Assembly (NCBI GenBank): GCA_013180625.2
Contig: SNVD02008762.1
Span: 124,001 to 188,000, forward strand
Direction of reading: 5' to 3'
Source of the DNA: Boswellia sacra
Taxonomy: Eukaryota > Streptophyta > Magnoliopsida > Sapindales > Burseraceae
DNA: 64,000 nt
The translations under genes and the position numbers were made by a program. Below, piece by piece: positions 1 to 11,060 of this stretch. Under the pieces are notes generated by a model. That model was not told the DNA's origin and did no database searches. It saw nothing but the letters and a program-made list of their open reading frames with translations. How positions within the stretch are numbered: the first letter of the stretch is position 1; the number at the start of each line of letters is the position of its first letter.

Positions 1-554
1 TCTGTCATTCCGTTGAGCACTAGATTTACTATCTCTCTGATACCATTATCTTAGAGACATCATGTGTCTGCCTCTGTGTCTTACTCTTTCATGTATTGAT
101 TTAGTACAACTTCTTATGAAGACAAGGAGGATAAACTTATTGGATACTGATTTACTTTATTTCTGTTAGAATTGGTCAGGGAAATTCTGACTGAAGATAA
201 TGCACTGCTTGTATTCTTTCTTTGCTTCATTCTAGCTGCAAGCCTAGGAAGGAAATACCTACAATATCCATGAAACCAAAACTAAACCAACCCACTAAGT
301 AGCCTAATCAACCCACTAACATAAGCAAATTGTCCAGCCCACGAAACCAAAAAAAGAAAGTGCATTAGCCTACTAAACCAAAAAAATAACCAGCCCATTT
401 AAAAACTTAACACATTAGTCCACTAAACCCACTAGTCCTAAATTAGAAAAAAGATAAGACACTAGCCCACTACCCAAAAAATTCTAAGTTAATATTATGA
501 CATATAACAAATGATGATAACATGGTTTTCTGTTTTGTTTTTTTGTAGGTAACT

Positions 555-2370
555 ATGCCACCAAAGAGACATCGAGACATCTCAAAAGAGAGTATAATAC
601 AAAGGGAAGCAGAATCTCGACGACAATCGACATCTTCCCAAACTCAGACAAATAACGAAGAGCAAGGTATGTTTATAAATAAGATTCCTTTACTAATTAA
701 CATTTAAAGTTGTTTTCTCATTTGTTTATTTGTTTTTAAGATGATGGTGGTACACCAAAGGTTGTAAGAGGTTGTGGATCAGCTCGCACTATTCATGAGT
801 GGGGAACAGAGCAAAGGTTGCATGTAGAGTTTAACTCTCAGTGGCAAGCAATAAATGCAAACAAAGATAAATTAACCTCCCAACTTGGAATTATAGCAAA
901 GAATGGCAACATGGCTCCACTAACTTGTCCGCAGTGGCAAAACATGCCACAACATCTTTTAGATGATATTTGAAAAGAAGTAAAGGTGAGTAATTTATAA
1001 GAAATTCTTGGGTTAGAACATATTTTTTTTTAATCTATGTTGATATATTATAATTTGTTATTATAGGATAATACAGATGTTCCTGATGAGTATAAACCTC
1101 ATTGTCTAAAAGCAGTTGGGAATCTTTGGAGGGATTGAAAAGCTCGTGTCAAGAGAGAATATTACAAGAAATTTGATACAGATGAGGCTCGGTTAGCTTT
1201 CACTCCTCCTAGAGTTAACCCTGACCAGTGGCCTATTCTTGTAGCTTATTGGGGGACGGAAGAAGCCAAAGTATATGTCTAACTTAATACATGATATATA
1301 TACCCAAATAGTTATTTGTATGTAGTTATAAATTCTATAATACGTAAACCTTTAAAATTGTTCGTATTATAGGAAGTTGCAGAGAAGAATAAGGTAAATC
1401 CTGCGCAACAGGTTGCACTTCATCGAACAGGTCGTACATCATTTGCCCAAAAACGAGAAGAGGTAAGTTTTGCATGCTATTTATTTATTAGTTATGAAAA
1501 TGTTGTATCTTATTAGCAGTTGTTATTTCAATTTTGTCGGAGTTGATCTTTCTATTATGTTACCATTGTATTGCTAAGAAATGGGATGTGTCTATTTTTC
1601 TTGATGTTTTTGGTAAGTAACTTCATTTTTTAAGTACTTGTAAATGATAATAAAGCTTTATATTAGTTGTTTTTTTTTGGTTATATGATAAGAAATGGCG
1701 AACAAACTGATCGTATTAGTGTCTTCATCAAAACTAGAATAAAAAGTACTGGGGAAATAAGTGATGATGAAAGTGCAGAAATAATTGTAAGTTCTTTAAT
1801 TTTTTGAACCTATCTATTCATATACTATGTATGAAATTATTTTGCTTATTGTTTATCTTGCTTTAACTTGTTATTTGTTTTGATAATGTTGTAGAGTCAA
1901 TTTAAAGATAGTTTGTCTCAATTTACACAAGAGCAACAAACTTAACAAGTGAGAGAAGAGGTATTTGGCAACGTAATGGGACCTGATCATCGTGGCTATG
2001 CTCGGACATACGGTTATGGTCCATCTCCAATTGACATTCACGGATGCAGCAGCTCATCTGATTATCAATTGAGGGAATAGTTTAGTGCCTTACAACAAGC
2101 ACACAACAACTTCAATGAACAACACAATTACTTGAAGGAAGAATACAACAACTTGAAGATGATGCATGCTGAAGTCCTTTCCTTTCTACAAGAGACATTT
2201 CCAGAATTTGCACAGCGGCGTGCAAATAGACCGGTATTCACATATTCTCATAAAAGTTAAAAGTTTCAGATGATTTATACTTTAACTTGCGTTTGATATT
2301 CTTTGTTTTAAATAGGTTCCAGATGCTTTAAGTGGACACCAAAGTCGTTTTTCAACCAGATAGTCATGGA
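555..2370 (+). pseudogene. Plant transposase (Ptta/En/Spm, Transposase_24-like), broken
   Basis: Several exon-like blocks with GT/AG borders resemble the plant Ptta/En/Spm accessory transposase family. Exon 1 starts at ATG 555 and ends at about 666. Exon 2 (about 741-986) contains the block NMAPLTCPQWQNMPQHLLDD. Exon 3 (about 1066-1272) contains VNPDQWPILVAYW, and exon 4 (about 1374-1463) contains QQVALHRTGRTSFAQKREE. A last exon (about 1895-2233) has a glutamine/asparagine-rich, probably coiled-coil tail. In-frame stops interrupt it: TGA near 973, TGA at the WRDW-type position near 1136, TAA near 1944 and TAG near 2078. The product of an intact copy would assist CACTA mobilisation. Gene structure and motifs are seen; the family assignment is from memory of conserved blocks. 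Confidence 0.7.
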
Positions 2371-2827
2371 AAAAATGATGTCACTCGTGACATATCAGAT
2401 CAGGAACATGAGCACGTATGAACAATCTTATTTGTTCCAAAGTAAACAATCTTATTAAATGAATATTATCTAAGTCACAAATTTATTCTTGCAGGTAAGT
2501 TCAAGTTTTGTGGTTTGCACTTATGTGGAGGTTGATCAACTATTAGAGATGTTGTTTAATTATTTGCTCATTAGATGTTAAACAATGTGAATTATGATAG
2601 AGTTAAATTTGATTTGTTTGTTACAATATGTTTAAAACTATTTAAATGAGATGCTTTCATATTTCGTTTGTTCTTATATTTATATTGAATGCATATAATT
2701 ATTGAAATGTTATACAATATTATTTTTTTAGACGTGAACTCAATTTGTAAGCAGCAGACAGGGTAGACATGTGAACTCAATTTGTAAAACAGCAGGCAGG
2801 GATTAAATGGAAAAAAAATGAAAAAAA

Positions 2828-3126
2828 GGCTTTTTACGGCGGTTTTAGAACTGCCGCAAATATATCGTCAAAAAAAGTTTTTACGGCGGTTACAAAACTG
2901 CCGCAAATATTTACGGCGGTTACAAAACCGCCGTAAAAGAGTGCTCCAAAATTCCATCGAATTTTTTTACGTCGAACATTTAAACCGCCGTATAAAGCCA
3001 TTTACGGCGCACATAAACTGCCGTAAAAGCTTTTACTGCGGTAGCTTTTACGTCGTTCACAAACCGCCGTAAAAACCCTTTTGCGGCGGTTTTAGCCTGC
3101 CGTAAATGGTCCTTTATGTTGTAGTG
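2828..3126. repeat. CACTA subterminal repeats and right terminal inverted repeat
   Basis: At least ten copies of a 10-14 bp motif (TTTACGGCGG or its complement CCGCCGTAAA, some degenerate) lie in both orientations within 300 bp. They end at the terminal cactacaaca-type sequence at 3126. Such arrays are the usual binding sites of the small CACTA transposase. A short ORF through this block (2818-3072) is a by-product of the repeats and is not a gene. Confidence 0.85.
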
Positions 3127-5127
3127 TTTATAACTAAATTTTTTTATAATTTTTAATAAAATTAAATATCATTAAAAAATTATGTGTGGGAGACTTTTAT
3201 TTTATTTCATTTTTTTGTTGTCTTTTTCAACAAAAAAATAATATATTATAAACTAATCTTCTTTGAACAATTATAAAGAGAAATATTGAAAGAAAATCTA
3301 CTTTTTTATTGATATCAAGTTCAAAAAAAATTAACACTGTTTATAAATTATAATTTTAAACACTTATAATTCTAATGTCTATCTAGATATACTTTTATTA
3401 TTTTTTTAATAAATTCTCTTACATTAAATTTTATCAAGTAAATTATAAATGTTTAAATATCTAAGGTACTCCCTCTCTCATAAATTTCTGGGTCGGCCAC
3501 TGGTATTATGTTGACAATATTAAACGTGACGTACTCTTAATCTTTTTATTGGAATAACTCAATAAACCTGTTAGGGTTTAGTCAAATGACAAGAAATTCC
3601 ATGTGTTTCCAGACAATTATTCGCCATACTTTCCACAAATAGCAATCAACCCCCAAATTAAAAGACAAATATTTCACGTTGACTTCAGTAGAAAGGTACT
3701 ATAATATAGTTGAATTTACCATCATTAATGGTGACCAAGCAACTAATATTAGAAAATATTATAAGAGAGAAAAAGTTTTCCATATTTCACTTCATTTCCC
3801 TTCCTTCCATCTCTCTTCTCTCCCTTGCACGTGTAATTGCATTATCAACACAGTGGCTGCAACATTACCATGCTCGTAGAAAAGTGTACACACCACCAGT
3901 AACCTTCCTATCTGCTTCATATCTTCAGGTTGCAAAGTGCCTACAATAAAAGATTCTTGTTTTGGGATGAAGAAATGAAATTCTACCAACCGACACAAAG
4001 TTCAAATAATTGATTGGTTTCTTAGCTGAAAAATCATCGGTGGGGTAAGGAATATTAATTCTTTCTTGGCCTTTTTGGGATACTTTCAAACTTAGTTTCT
4101 AGTTAGGTTTTATCTGCAAAATGGATAGAATCATTCGATAAATTTTTTGGAGTTGAACTTCAGTAGAATGCTACAAGAAAAACAGAAGAAACCAAAGAAA
4201 AAACTAGAGAAGTTTCATCGATTTCCTGAAGAAGGAGAGATGAAGCTAAAATGAATATACTGAAGGAGTTCCATTGGTTTCTTTTTTTTTTCTATAAATC
4301 TTGATATTGTGATATTGGATTTTTATAAAGAGGATCCAATAATCAAATATCGATTCCAGCCTTCAATCTTTAATTTTTCATGGAGTCAAAGACTGTCAAT
4401 CGTAGTTTGGGGATTGGTTGCTATGTGTGGAAAAAGGGAAAGTTGTCAATTTTGGAAAAAAAATATGGGGTTCCTTAGTTGACTTAAACACCAAGAGGTA
4501 TATTGCTATTATTCATTTTTCATTTGTTGCACAACACTCAAATAGCTAGCTAAAAAACAAACAGATTCTTTGTCTCCGATGGTTACTTTCTCTTGCACTT
4601 GTTGTAAATAAACACAACACTTTCCTCCTATATATTTAAAAGTCATTAATAACACCAAATTAATGCTAACTAATTTTTCCATTCCTTGAGTTCAGAAAAT
4701 TACTAAAATCCCTTATATGTATTAAATGAATAAAAACATTTACTGTTTCAATTGTTTTATTAATTTACAGATATATTCATAAATTTATTAATTTTAATTG
4801 ACATCGATTGATGGTAAGAAGTTAAAATTAATCCATTCCTTCTTCATGAATAAGTAGGTAGCTGCTGGACTACTTTTGAGCAGATTTGACTTGTTACGCC
4901 CTTTTGATTTTTGGAATTTTAAGTATATTGTATTTTTCACAATTAGGCAATTAAATGATCAAGATAGCTAACTTACTGGGGAGAAAATTTGATCTAAAAT
5001 TAAGCTACCTTTAAGTAGGGGTGTAAATAAATTATTAAATTATTATCGGCTGGCCCGAATCTTAAACTTATAATATTAAAATATTTTACCCAAAATCAAT
5101 TTAAATTTATTATAATTATAAAAATAC
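3127..5127. other. Intergenic, no gene seen
   Basis: AT-rich DNA with long A/T runs (3130-3460) and no ORF of recognisable family on either strand. Small ORFs near 3680-4000 overlap on both strands and show no codon or motif support. The sequence is interrupted at 5128 by the solo LTR. Confidence 0.6.
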
Positions 5128-6105
5128 TGTTGGTTCTAGACGTGGCATGTGCATTGCATATGAGTGATTTGTCATCGTGTGATAAAAACATTAAATATGG
5201 ATATTTTCCTAATCACATTTATTTTACATATATATTTTGTATTAGGAGAATTTTAATTAAACTAGGATAAGTTTTGATTTGGAATCCTAGTTGAATAGGA
5301 ATAAGTTTGGATATAGTATCCTAGTTTGATATGGTATCTAATTGAATAGGAATAAGTTGGATTTGGTATCCTTGTTGAAATAGGAAGTTTTATATTTGCA
5401 TTAATTATCTCTTATTAGATTAGGATATTATTTAAGTATTCTAGTACTTAAGAGAGTATAATTATCACTTCCTATAATATTTGATTGTTATCCAAACTTT
5501 CCTTATAAGTTTTATTGAGATTCTACAGGATTTTGACAAGGATTATAATTGATATCAAAAACTATATAAAGCTATCTTCATAACTTTTGGAGAGGTGATT
5601 CAAGACATTCAAGGCATTCAACGCAAATTGAGAGAGAGCAATCAAGAGCAAGTTTAAGTGCATTTTTTATTTGTTTCTTATGTCTTGTATAAAGCTTTAG
5701 GCTTTGGTTAATTGTTATAGGTCGTGTGAGCTTGAGGGAGTTGAGTAATCACATGTGTCTATACCAGTTACGGGTCTGTAGCAGTTACGGGTGTTATGTT
5801 ACTCTTAACAACATGTTGTTAAGATAATCATGATAGAAAGAGCAACGTCAGAAGAGTGTGTAAAGGACGATGATTGTGATCGGGGTTGATCAAGTTTACA
5901 TAGATTAGGTTAGTGAGTGAGCGGGTGTCTACCACTGTAAAGAGTCCTAAGTCGAGTGTAAACACATACAACATAGTGGATTGCAACTCTTGTTGCCCGT
6001 GAATATAGGTTGGTTATAACCGAACCACGTAAAATTCCTGTTCCGATTTACATTACAGTTTTCTGTTATATTATTCGTAACTTCCATACGCTGCAAAACC
6101 CAACA
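5128..6105 (+). mobile_element. Copia solo LTR with TSD AATAC
   Basis: A 978-bp unit starts TGTTGG and ends CCCAACA. It is flanked on both sides by the 5-bp direct repeat AATAC (5123-5127 and 6106-6110). It has no internal region. Its last third is clearly homologous to the 5' LTR at 6191-7095: both share an ataaccgaaccacgta/ataaccgaaccatgta block, a cactgtaaa..gtcctaa block and a terminal aacttcca segment. The rest is more diverged, so it represents a related subfamily. It arose by recombination between the two LTRs of a full element. Confidence 0.92.
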
Positions 6106-6190
6106 AATACTTCACAAAATACCGTCTATTTTAATTTTATTTTAAAAAATCAAATCTAACCATAAACATACTCATAATTATAAACAATAC

Positions 6191-7095
6191 TGTTGGTGTC
6201 AACATCTACTGCATATGTATGTGCCATGCACATGATGAATTTTGTCCAATTGTGATAAAGCAAGAATCTTATTTTGTTTCTTATCTAGCTGTTTCTAGAA
6301 TTATATTTTAGGAAGTATTTGATTTATAATAAATATCTCTTTAGATTAGGATATAGTATCTTGTATCCTAATTAGAATAGGAGAATATTTATTTGTCCTA
6401 ATTCCTTTAGGAGTTTAATTATGTTCCTTCCTATTTTATTTCTCCTAATCCTAATGTGATTTTGATTTAGATTTTTTCAGGATTTCTAGGAGATTTCATC
6501 CAGGCCTCTCACTATATATACCATGTTATATTTTCATAACTGGTTAATTGATTAGTCAGCAAGTTGGCTGATTAATTGGTTGATTTGTGAGAGTCTATGT
6601 CTTGGCATTCCAATAATTAAAGAGGAGAGCTTCAAACGCAAATAGGAATGTCTCTTTGATTTGTTTTTATGAGTCTTTGATTCATGTATGAGAGGTAGAA
6701 ATCGTATATGAGTTGTTGATTAGGTCTGTGTGAGTTAGTAGACACTTGGGATAACTTGCGGGTTAAATGTTTACGTAATTCAACGTTAGAAGTCGTTCGT
6801 TATGTATAACTTAACAGTGTGTTGTTAAGTTATCTGCAACAGAGAGTGGGCAGTGTCGCTAGAGTTTAAGATCTTGGCGGAATTTTGTTTTACAAAGATT
6901 AGGTCAATGTGTGAGAGTGAGTCAGCACTGTAAAAGGTCCTAAAGATTGTATTAACAAGAACTTAGTGAATTGCAGCTCTATAGCTGTCAGTGGATGTAG
7001 ATTTTATAACCGAACCATGTAAAAATCCTCCTGTGTCGATTTACTTTACAGGTTACTATTATATTTCTTATAACTGCATACTTCCAGAACTTACA
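6191..7095 (+). repeat. 5' LTR of the split Copia element
   Basis: A 905-bp block beginning TGTTGGTG and ending CTTACA. It sits just upstream of the primer-binding site and is related to the solo LTR at 5128-6105. The five bases before it are AATAC, the same as the TSD of the neighbouring solo LTR. Confidence 0.88.
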
Positions 7096-7097
7096 AT

Positions 7098-7109
7098 TGG
7101 TATCAGAGC
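7098..7109 (+). other. Primer-binding site (initiator tRNA-Met)
   Basis: TGGTATCAGAGC lies two bases after the CA end of the LTR. It is complementary to the 3' end of plant initiator tRNA-Met, the standard primer of plant Copia elements. Confidence 0.95.
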
Positions 7110-7158
7110 GGGTTCACTGATAGACAAGTGAAGAAAACGATCATAGTGATCTGGAAGA

Positions 7159-8935
7159 ATGGAGTTTATTCGCAATGGAGGATCAGGAACACAACCACCT
7201 ATTTGTAATGATAGTAATTACTCATATTGGAAGGTAAGAATGATGACATATATCAAATCTATTGATGACAAGGCATGGACTAGTGTGCTTAAAGGATGGA
7301 CACCGCCAACAAAGTTGAATGCTTTTTGTGATTTCGAACTCAAACCTGAGGATGAATGGACTGATGAAGAATATCGATGTTCCAGCTGGAATTCAAAGGC
7401 TCTTAATGCAAATTTTGCTATAGTGGACTTGAACAACTTCAGACAAATTTCAAGGTGCAAAGTGGCCAAAGAAGCATGGGATATACTTGAGGTAAAACAT
7501 AAAGGTACAACATCGATTAAAAGATCTAAATTGACGAGACTTAATTCTCAATTAGAAAATTTAATGATGCATGAGGATGAATCAATTTATGAGTTTTACT
7601 CTAAGATATGTCACATCACAAATTCTGCATACATGCTTCAAAAAAGTTTCACTGATGCAGAAATTGTTAGTAAAATAATTAGGTCTGTCCTAGATAAGTT
7701 TCAACCTAAAATTTCAGCCATTGAGGAAGTTAAAAACACGGATGAGATGGGGGTTGATGAACTGATTGGCATTCTCCAAAATTTTGAAATTAATCAAAGT
7801 ATTAGGAAGCAAAAAGGAAAAAGCATTGCATTCAATGTGAAAACTGAAAAATCTGATGATGAAAGTAATGATGAGCTTGAAGAAACTGATTCTAAACAAA
7901 TTACTTTTCTAACAAGAAATTATGTCAAGTTCATGAAAAGAAATTTTAGGAAAAAGAATTAAGGAAAGCCATCAAACTCAAGTGATGAAAAATTCAGAAA
8001 GTTCAACAAGGAGAATGACAAGAAGAAGCCAAAACAACTTGAAAAGAAAGGGCAGATTTAGTGTAATGAATGTTCTGGTTAGGGGCATATTCAGTTTGAA
8101 TGTGCTAATCTTAAGAAAAAGAACAAAGGCCTGACAGCAACCTGGAGTGATGAATCAGAATCGGATTTAGAAGATCAAGATTGCATGAGCAATTTTGTTG
8201 CATTTACTGCATCTGCAGCTAATAAAGGGAAAGCTATTATGTCTAACATAACAAAAAATTATAGAACCAGTGTTGATCATTCTGATAAAGAAGATGGACC
8301 ATAATACTATGAAGAGTTGCAAGATACATACAACGCACTCTATGGTGAGTGGCTGAATCAGAAGGAAGAAATCAAAATCTTGAAGAAGAAGATTGAGGTG
8401 CTAGAATGTGAAAAATCCTATGCTGAAAACCATATCTCAGAACTGGAGACTGTGTTGACAGACAAAACAACACATATTGAGAAAATCACAACAGAACTGA
8501 TTGAAAGCAAGAGGTGTGTTGATCAACTCAAAATTGGAGCAGCCAAACTTGATCAGGTCTTGAGTCTTGGAAGAGACAACTCCAACAAACATGGATTGGG
8601 GTATACAGAAGGTAATGTTGCATCTTCATCAACAACTGTTTTTGTTAAAGCTTCAATATCAGGTAAGAATTCTGAACTTAACTCTTTAAAGTCAAGTCCT
8701 AATTCCAAGAGCAATGAGACATTTGTTTCTCCTCTGAGTTCTTTCAAATCCTATCTTGAAAAGGTAAGGAAATACATTCTAATTTGTTATTTTTGTGGTA
8801 AAAAGGGACATATTAGACCTAGATGCTTTAAATTGTTGAATCTTTTGTATAAAATATCAAAACAGTTCAAACTGTTACCAAAATCACAACTGTGTATAAA
8901 ATATCAAAACAGTTCAAACTGTTACCAAAATCACA
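7159..8935 (+). pseudogene. Copia gag (UBN2-type capsid, coiled coil, two zinc knuckles), interrupted
   Basis: The first ORF (7159-7962, 267 aa) starts MEFIRNGGSGTQPPICNDSN and has the capsid motif block YSYWKVRMMTYIKS, typical of Copia gag (UBN2). It stops at 7960. The frame then continues with a zinc knuckle (C-N-E-C..GHIQFEC, near 8060-8105) that is itself broken by stops at about 8059 and 8080. Next comes a long charged coiled-coil segment (about 8317-8560). A second knuckle, CYFCGKKGHIRPRC (about 8788-8830), is intact. A 45-bp tandem duplication follows it. Gag packages the element RNA; here stop codons prevent a full product. Confidence 0.85.
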
Positions 8936-8941
8936 ACTGTA
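8847..8941 (+). repeat. 45-bp tandem duplication in gag/protease linker
   Basis: The unit containing tataaaatatcaaaacagtt and continuing through caaactgttaccaaaatcac is present twice, back to back, with a period of about 45 bases. The two copies are almost identical, so the duplication is recent relative to the stop codons around it. Confidence 0.85.
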
Positions 8942-9009
8942 GTGGGTTAAGAAAGACAAGACAGTATGCCATGTTGCTCTTACTACTCTTGAACATACTT
9001 CTAATGGTT

Positions 9010-10313
9010 TGTGGTATTTTGGCAGTGGTTGTTCCAGGCACATGACTGGAATTAAATAGTTTTTAATAGATTTTAAAGCATGCAAGGATGGTAAAGTCAC
9101 CTATAGAGATGGAGCAAAGAGTAAGATCATTGGTAAAGGCACTTTGAATGTCAAAGGTCTACCCAATTTTTAAAATGTCTTGCTGGTTGAAGGTTTGAAA
9201 GCTAATCTTATTAGTATTAGTCAGATATGTAATGACAAGTATATCGTTAATTTCACACAAAACAAATGCATGATCTTAGATAATTTTGGTAAATGCATTC
9301 TAGAAGGTAATAGATCTTCAGATAATTGTTATTTGGTAAAGATTGCATTTCAAGTTAGGATTTTGGATTTAGAATTGTGGCATCAAAAATTAGGACACTT
9401 AAATTACAAAGACTTGGTTAAATTAACTAAGTTAGGTGCTGTAAAAGGAGTCCCTAAACTTGATGACAAAGTTAATGAAATTTGTGGACCATGTCAAATG
9501 GGAAAACAAATTAGAAGTTCACACTAATCAAATCCACATCTTAGCACATCCAAAATACTTGATTTACTTCACATGGATCTTATGGGTCCTATACAAATTG
9601 AAAGCATTACAGGTAAGAGATACATATTTGTTTGTGTGGATGATTTTTCCAGATATACTTGGGTTGATTTCATTAAAGAAAAATCTGACACTTTTGAGGC
9701 TTTCAGGAATCTTTGTGTTAAACTTGAAAATGAGCAAAATAGGAACATTGGGAGGATTGTGAGAATAAGAAGTGATCATGGCAAAGAGTTCGAAAATGTT
9801 AGCTATGCTGACTTTTGCAAATATCATGGAATCGATCATGAATTTTTAGCTCCCAAAACCCTTGAACAGAATGGCATTGTGGAAAGGAAGAATAAAACTC
9901 TTTAAGAGATAGCTAGAGTGATGCTCAATAGCAAAAAGTTGGCCAAGAGGCTATGGGCTGAAGCAATAAGCACTGCTTATTATATTTCAAATAAAGTTTT
10001 TCTTAGACCTGGCAATAACCAGACACTTTATGAAATTTTGAAAGGTAGAAAACCTAATTTGAAATATTTTCATGTTTTTAGATACAGGTGTTTCATCTTA
10101 AATGACAGAGAGCAATTAGAAAAATTGGATCCAAGGAGTGATGAAGGAGTCTTTGTGGGATATACACAAAACAGCAAAGCATTTCGAGTTTACAATCTGA
10201 GAACTGAGGCAGTCATGGAATCTGCAAACGTAGTATTTGACGATCTGGAAGATTATGCAAAGTACTCACAAGAGGAAAACATAACCAGCTTTACAAAAGA
10301 TAAAGAGAAATAA
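9010..10313 (+). pseudogene. Copia protease and integrase, interrupted
   Basis: The protease motif reads WYFGSGCSRHMTG near 9012-9050, where family members have a D-S-G catalytic triplet; the Asp is Gly here. Integrase follows with the zinc-binding block (H-x-K-L-G-H..CGPCQMGK, 9378-9510). Next is the DDE core: D in LHMDLMGPI (about 9570), D in RSDHGKEF (about 9770) and E in QNGIVERKNKTL (about 9870). A TAA at 9903 and a stop at 9525 break the frame. The C-terminal GKKP-type block continues as NQTLYEILKGRKP and DEGVFVGYTQNSKAFRVYNL. The frame ends at 10313, just ahead of the CACTA insertion. Confidence 0.88.
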
Positions 10314-10456
10314 GATTCTAATAGCAACAATAAAGAAGATTCTATTATGAAAGAGGAAACAGCGACTGTTACACCTGACGTAACAGTAACATTTGACAAC
10401 TCAGATTTGAACAGAAATTCAATCAGGAATGAAGATGAAAAGAAAGATCCACCACC

Positions 10457-11060
10457 ACTACAACAAAAAAGCGTTTTTGTGTCGGCCGAAAACTGACACA
10501 TATCAAAATACATGTCGGTTTTTGTGCGACACGTATGGCCCTGACACGTATTCTATACGTGTCACTTGGTCAAACTGGCATAAGAATATGTGTCGTTCAA
10601 AAACAGACATGTATTCACAAATATGTGTCACTTAGTAACGGATTTTATCAAATATGTGTCAGTAATTAAGCGACACATATTTTGTGTCGGTCAGGAAACG
10701 ACATACTAGTGTCATTCCCTGACCGACACATATTATGTGTCGGTCAAGGAACGACATTTGCTTGTTAAAGTATGACCGACACAAATGGACTCTTGAACAT
10801 ATGTGTCATTCTTTGACCGACACATAACATTCACTAAGTGACACATATTCCATATTTTGGTATACCTTTATGTGTCGGTTCTTGGCCGACACTTATTTTT
10901 AAAAAATTTAATATTTGTCGTTCTTTGACCGACACATACTTCGTTCACTAAGTGACACATATTCCATTTTTTCGTTAATCTTTATGTGTCGGTTTTTGGC
11001 CGACACATGATTTTAAAAAAAATTTAATATATGTCAGGATAGGCTCATCCTGACACGTAT
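10457..11060. repeat. CACTA left terminus and TGTGTCGG subterminal repeats
   Basis: Over a dozen copies of TGTGTCGG / CCGACACAT occur in both orientations, often as short palindromes (for example tgaccgacacatattatgtgtcggtca near 10720-10747). The motif differs from those of the other CACTA families in the window (TTTACGGCGG and TTTGGCGGTC). Confidence 0.88.

Larger units (their letters stand above)
1..3126 (+). mobile_element. CACTA (En/Spm) transposon, right portion
   Basis: The segment ends at 3126 with the inverse of a CACTACAACAT terminus (ttatgttgtagtg). This is preceded by a dense block of TTTACGGCGG/CCGCCGTAAA subterminal repeats and by a broken plant En/Spm accessory gene. The left end is not in the window, so the element starts before base 1 and its TSD cannot be checked. 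The right-end motif and repeats match the left end seen at 59068, so both belong to one CACTA family. The first 550 bases hold no recognisable coding sequence, only AT-rich DNA with short imperfect repeats around 280-470 (cccactaa units). Confidence 0.85.

Noticed and set aside
2818..3072. 84-codon ORF
   Set aside because: Produced by CACTA subterminal repeats.
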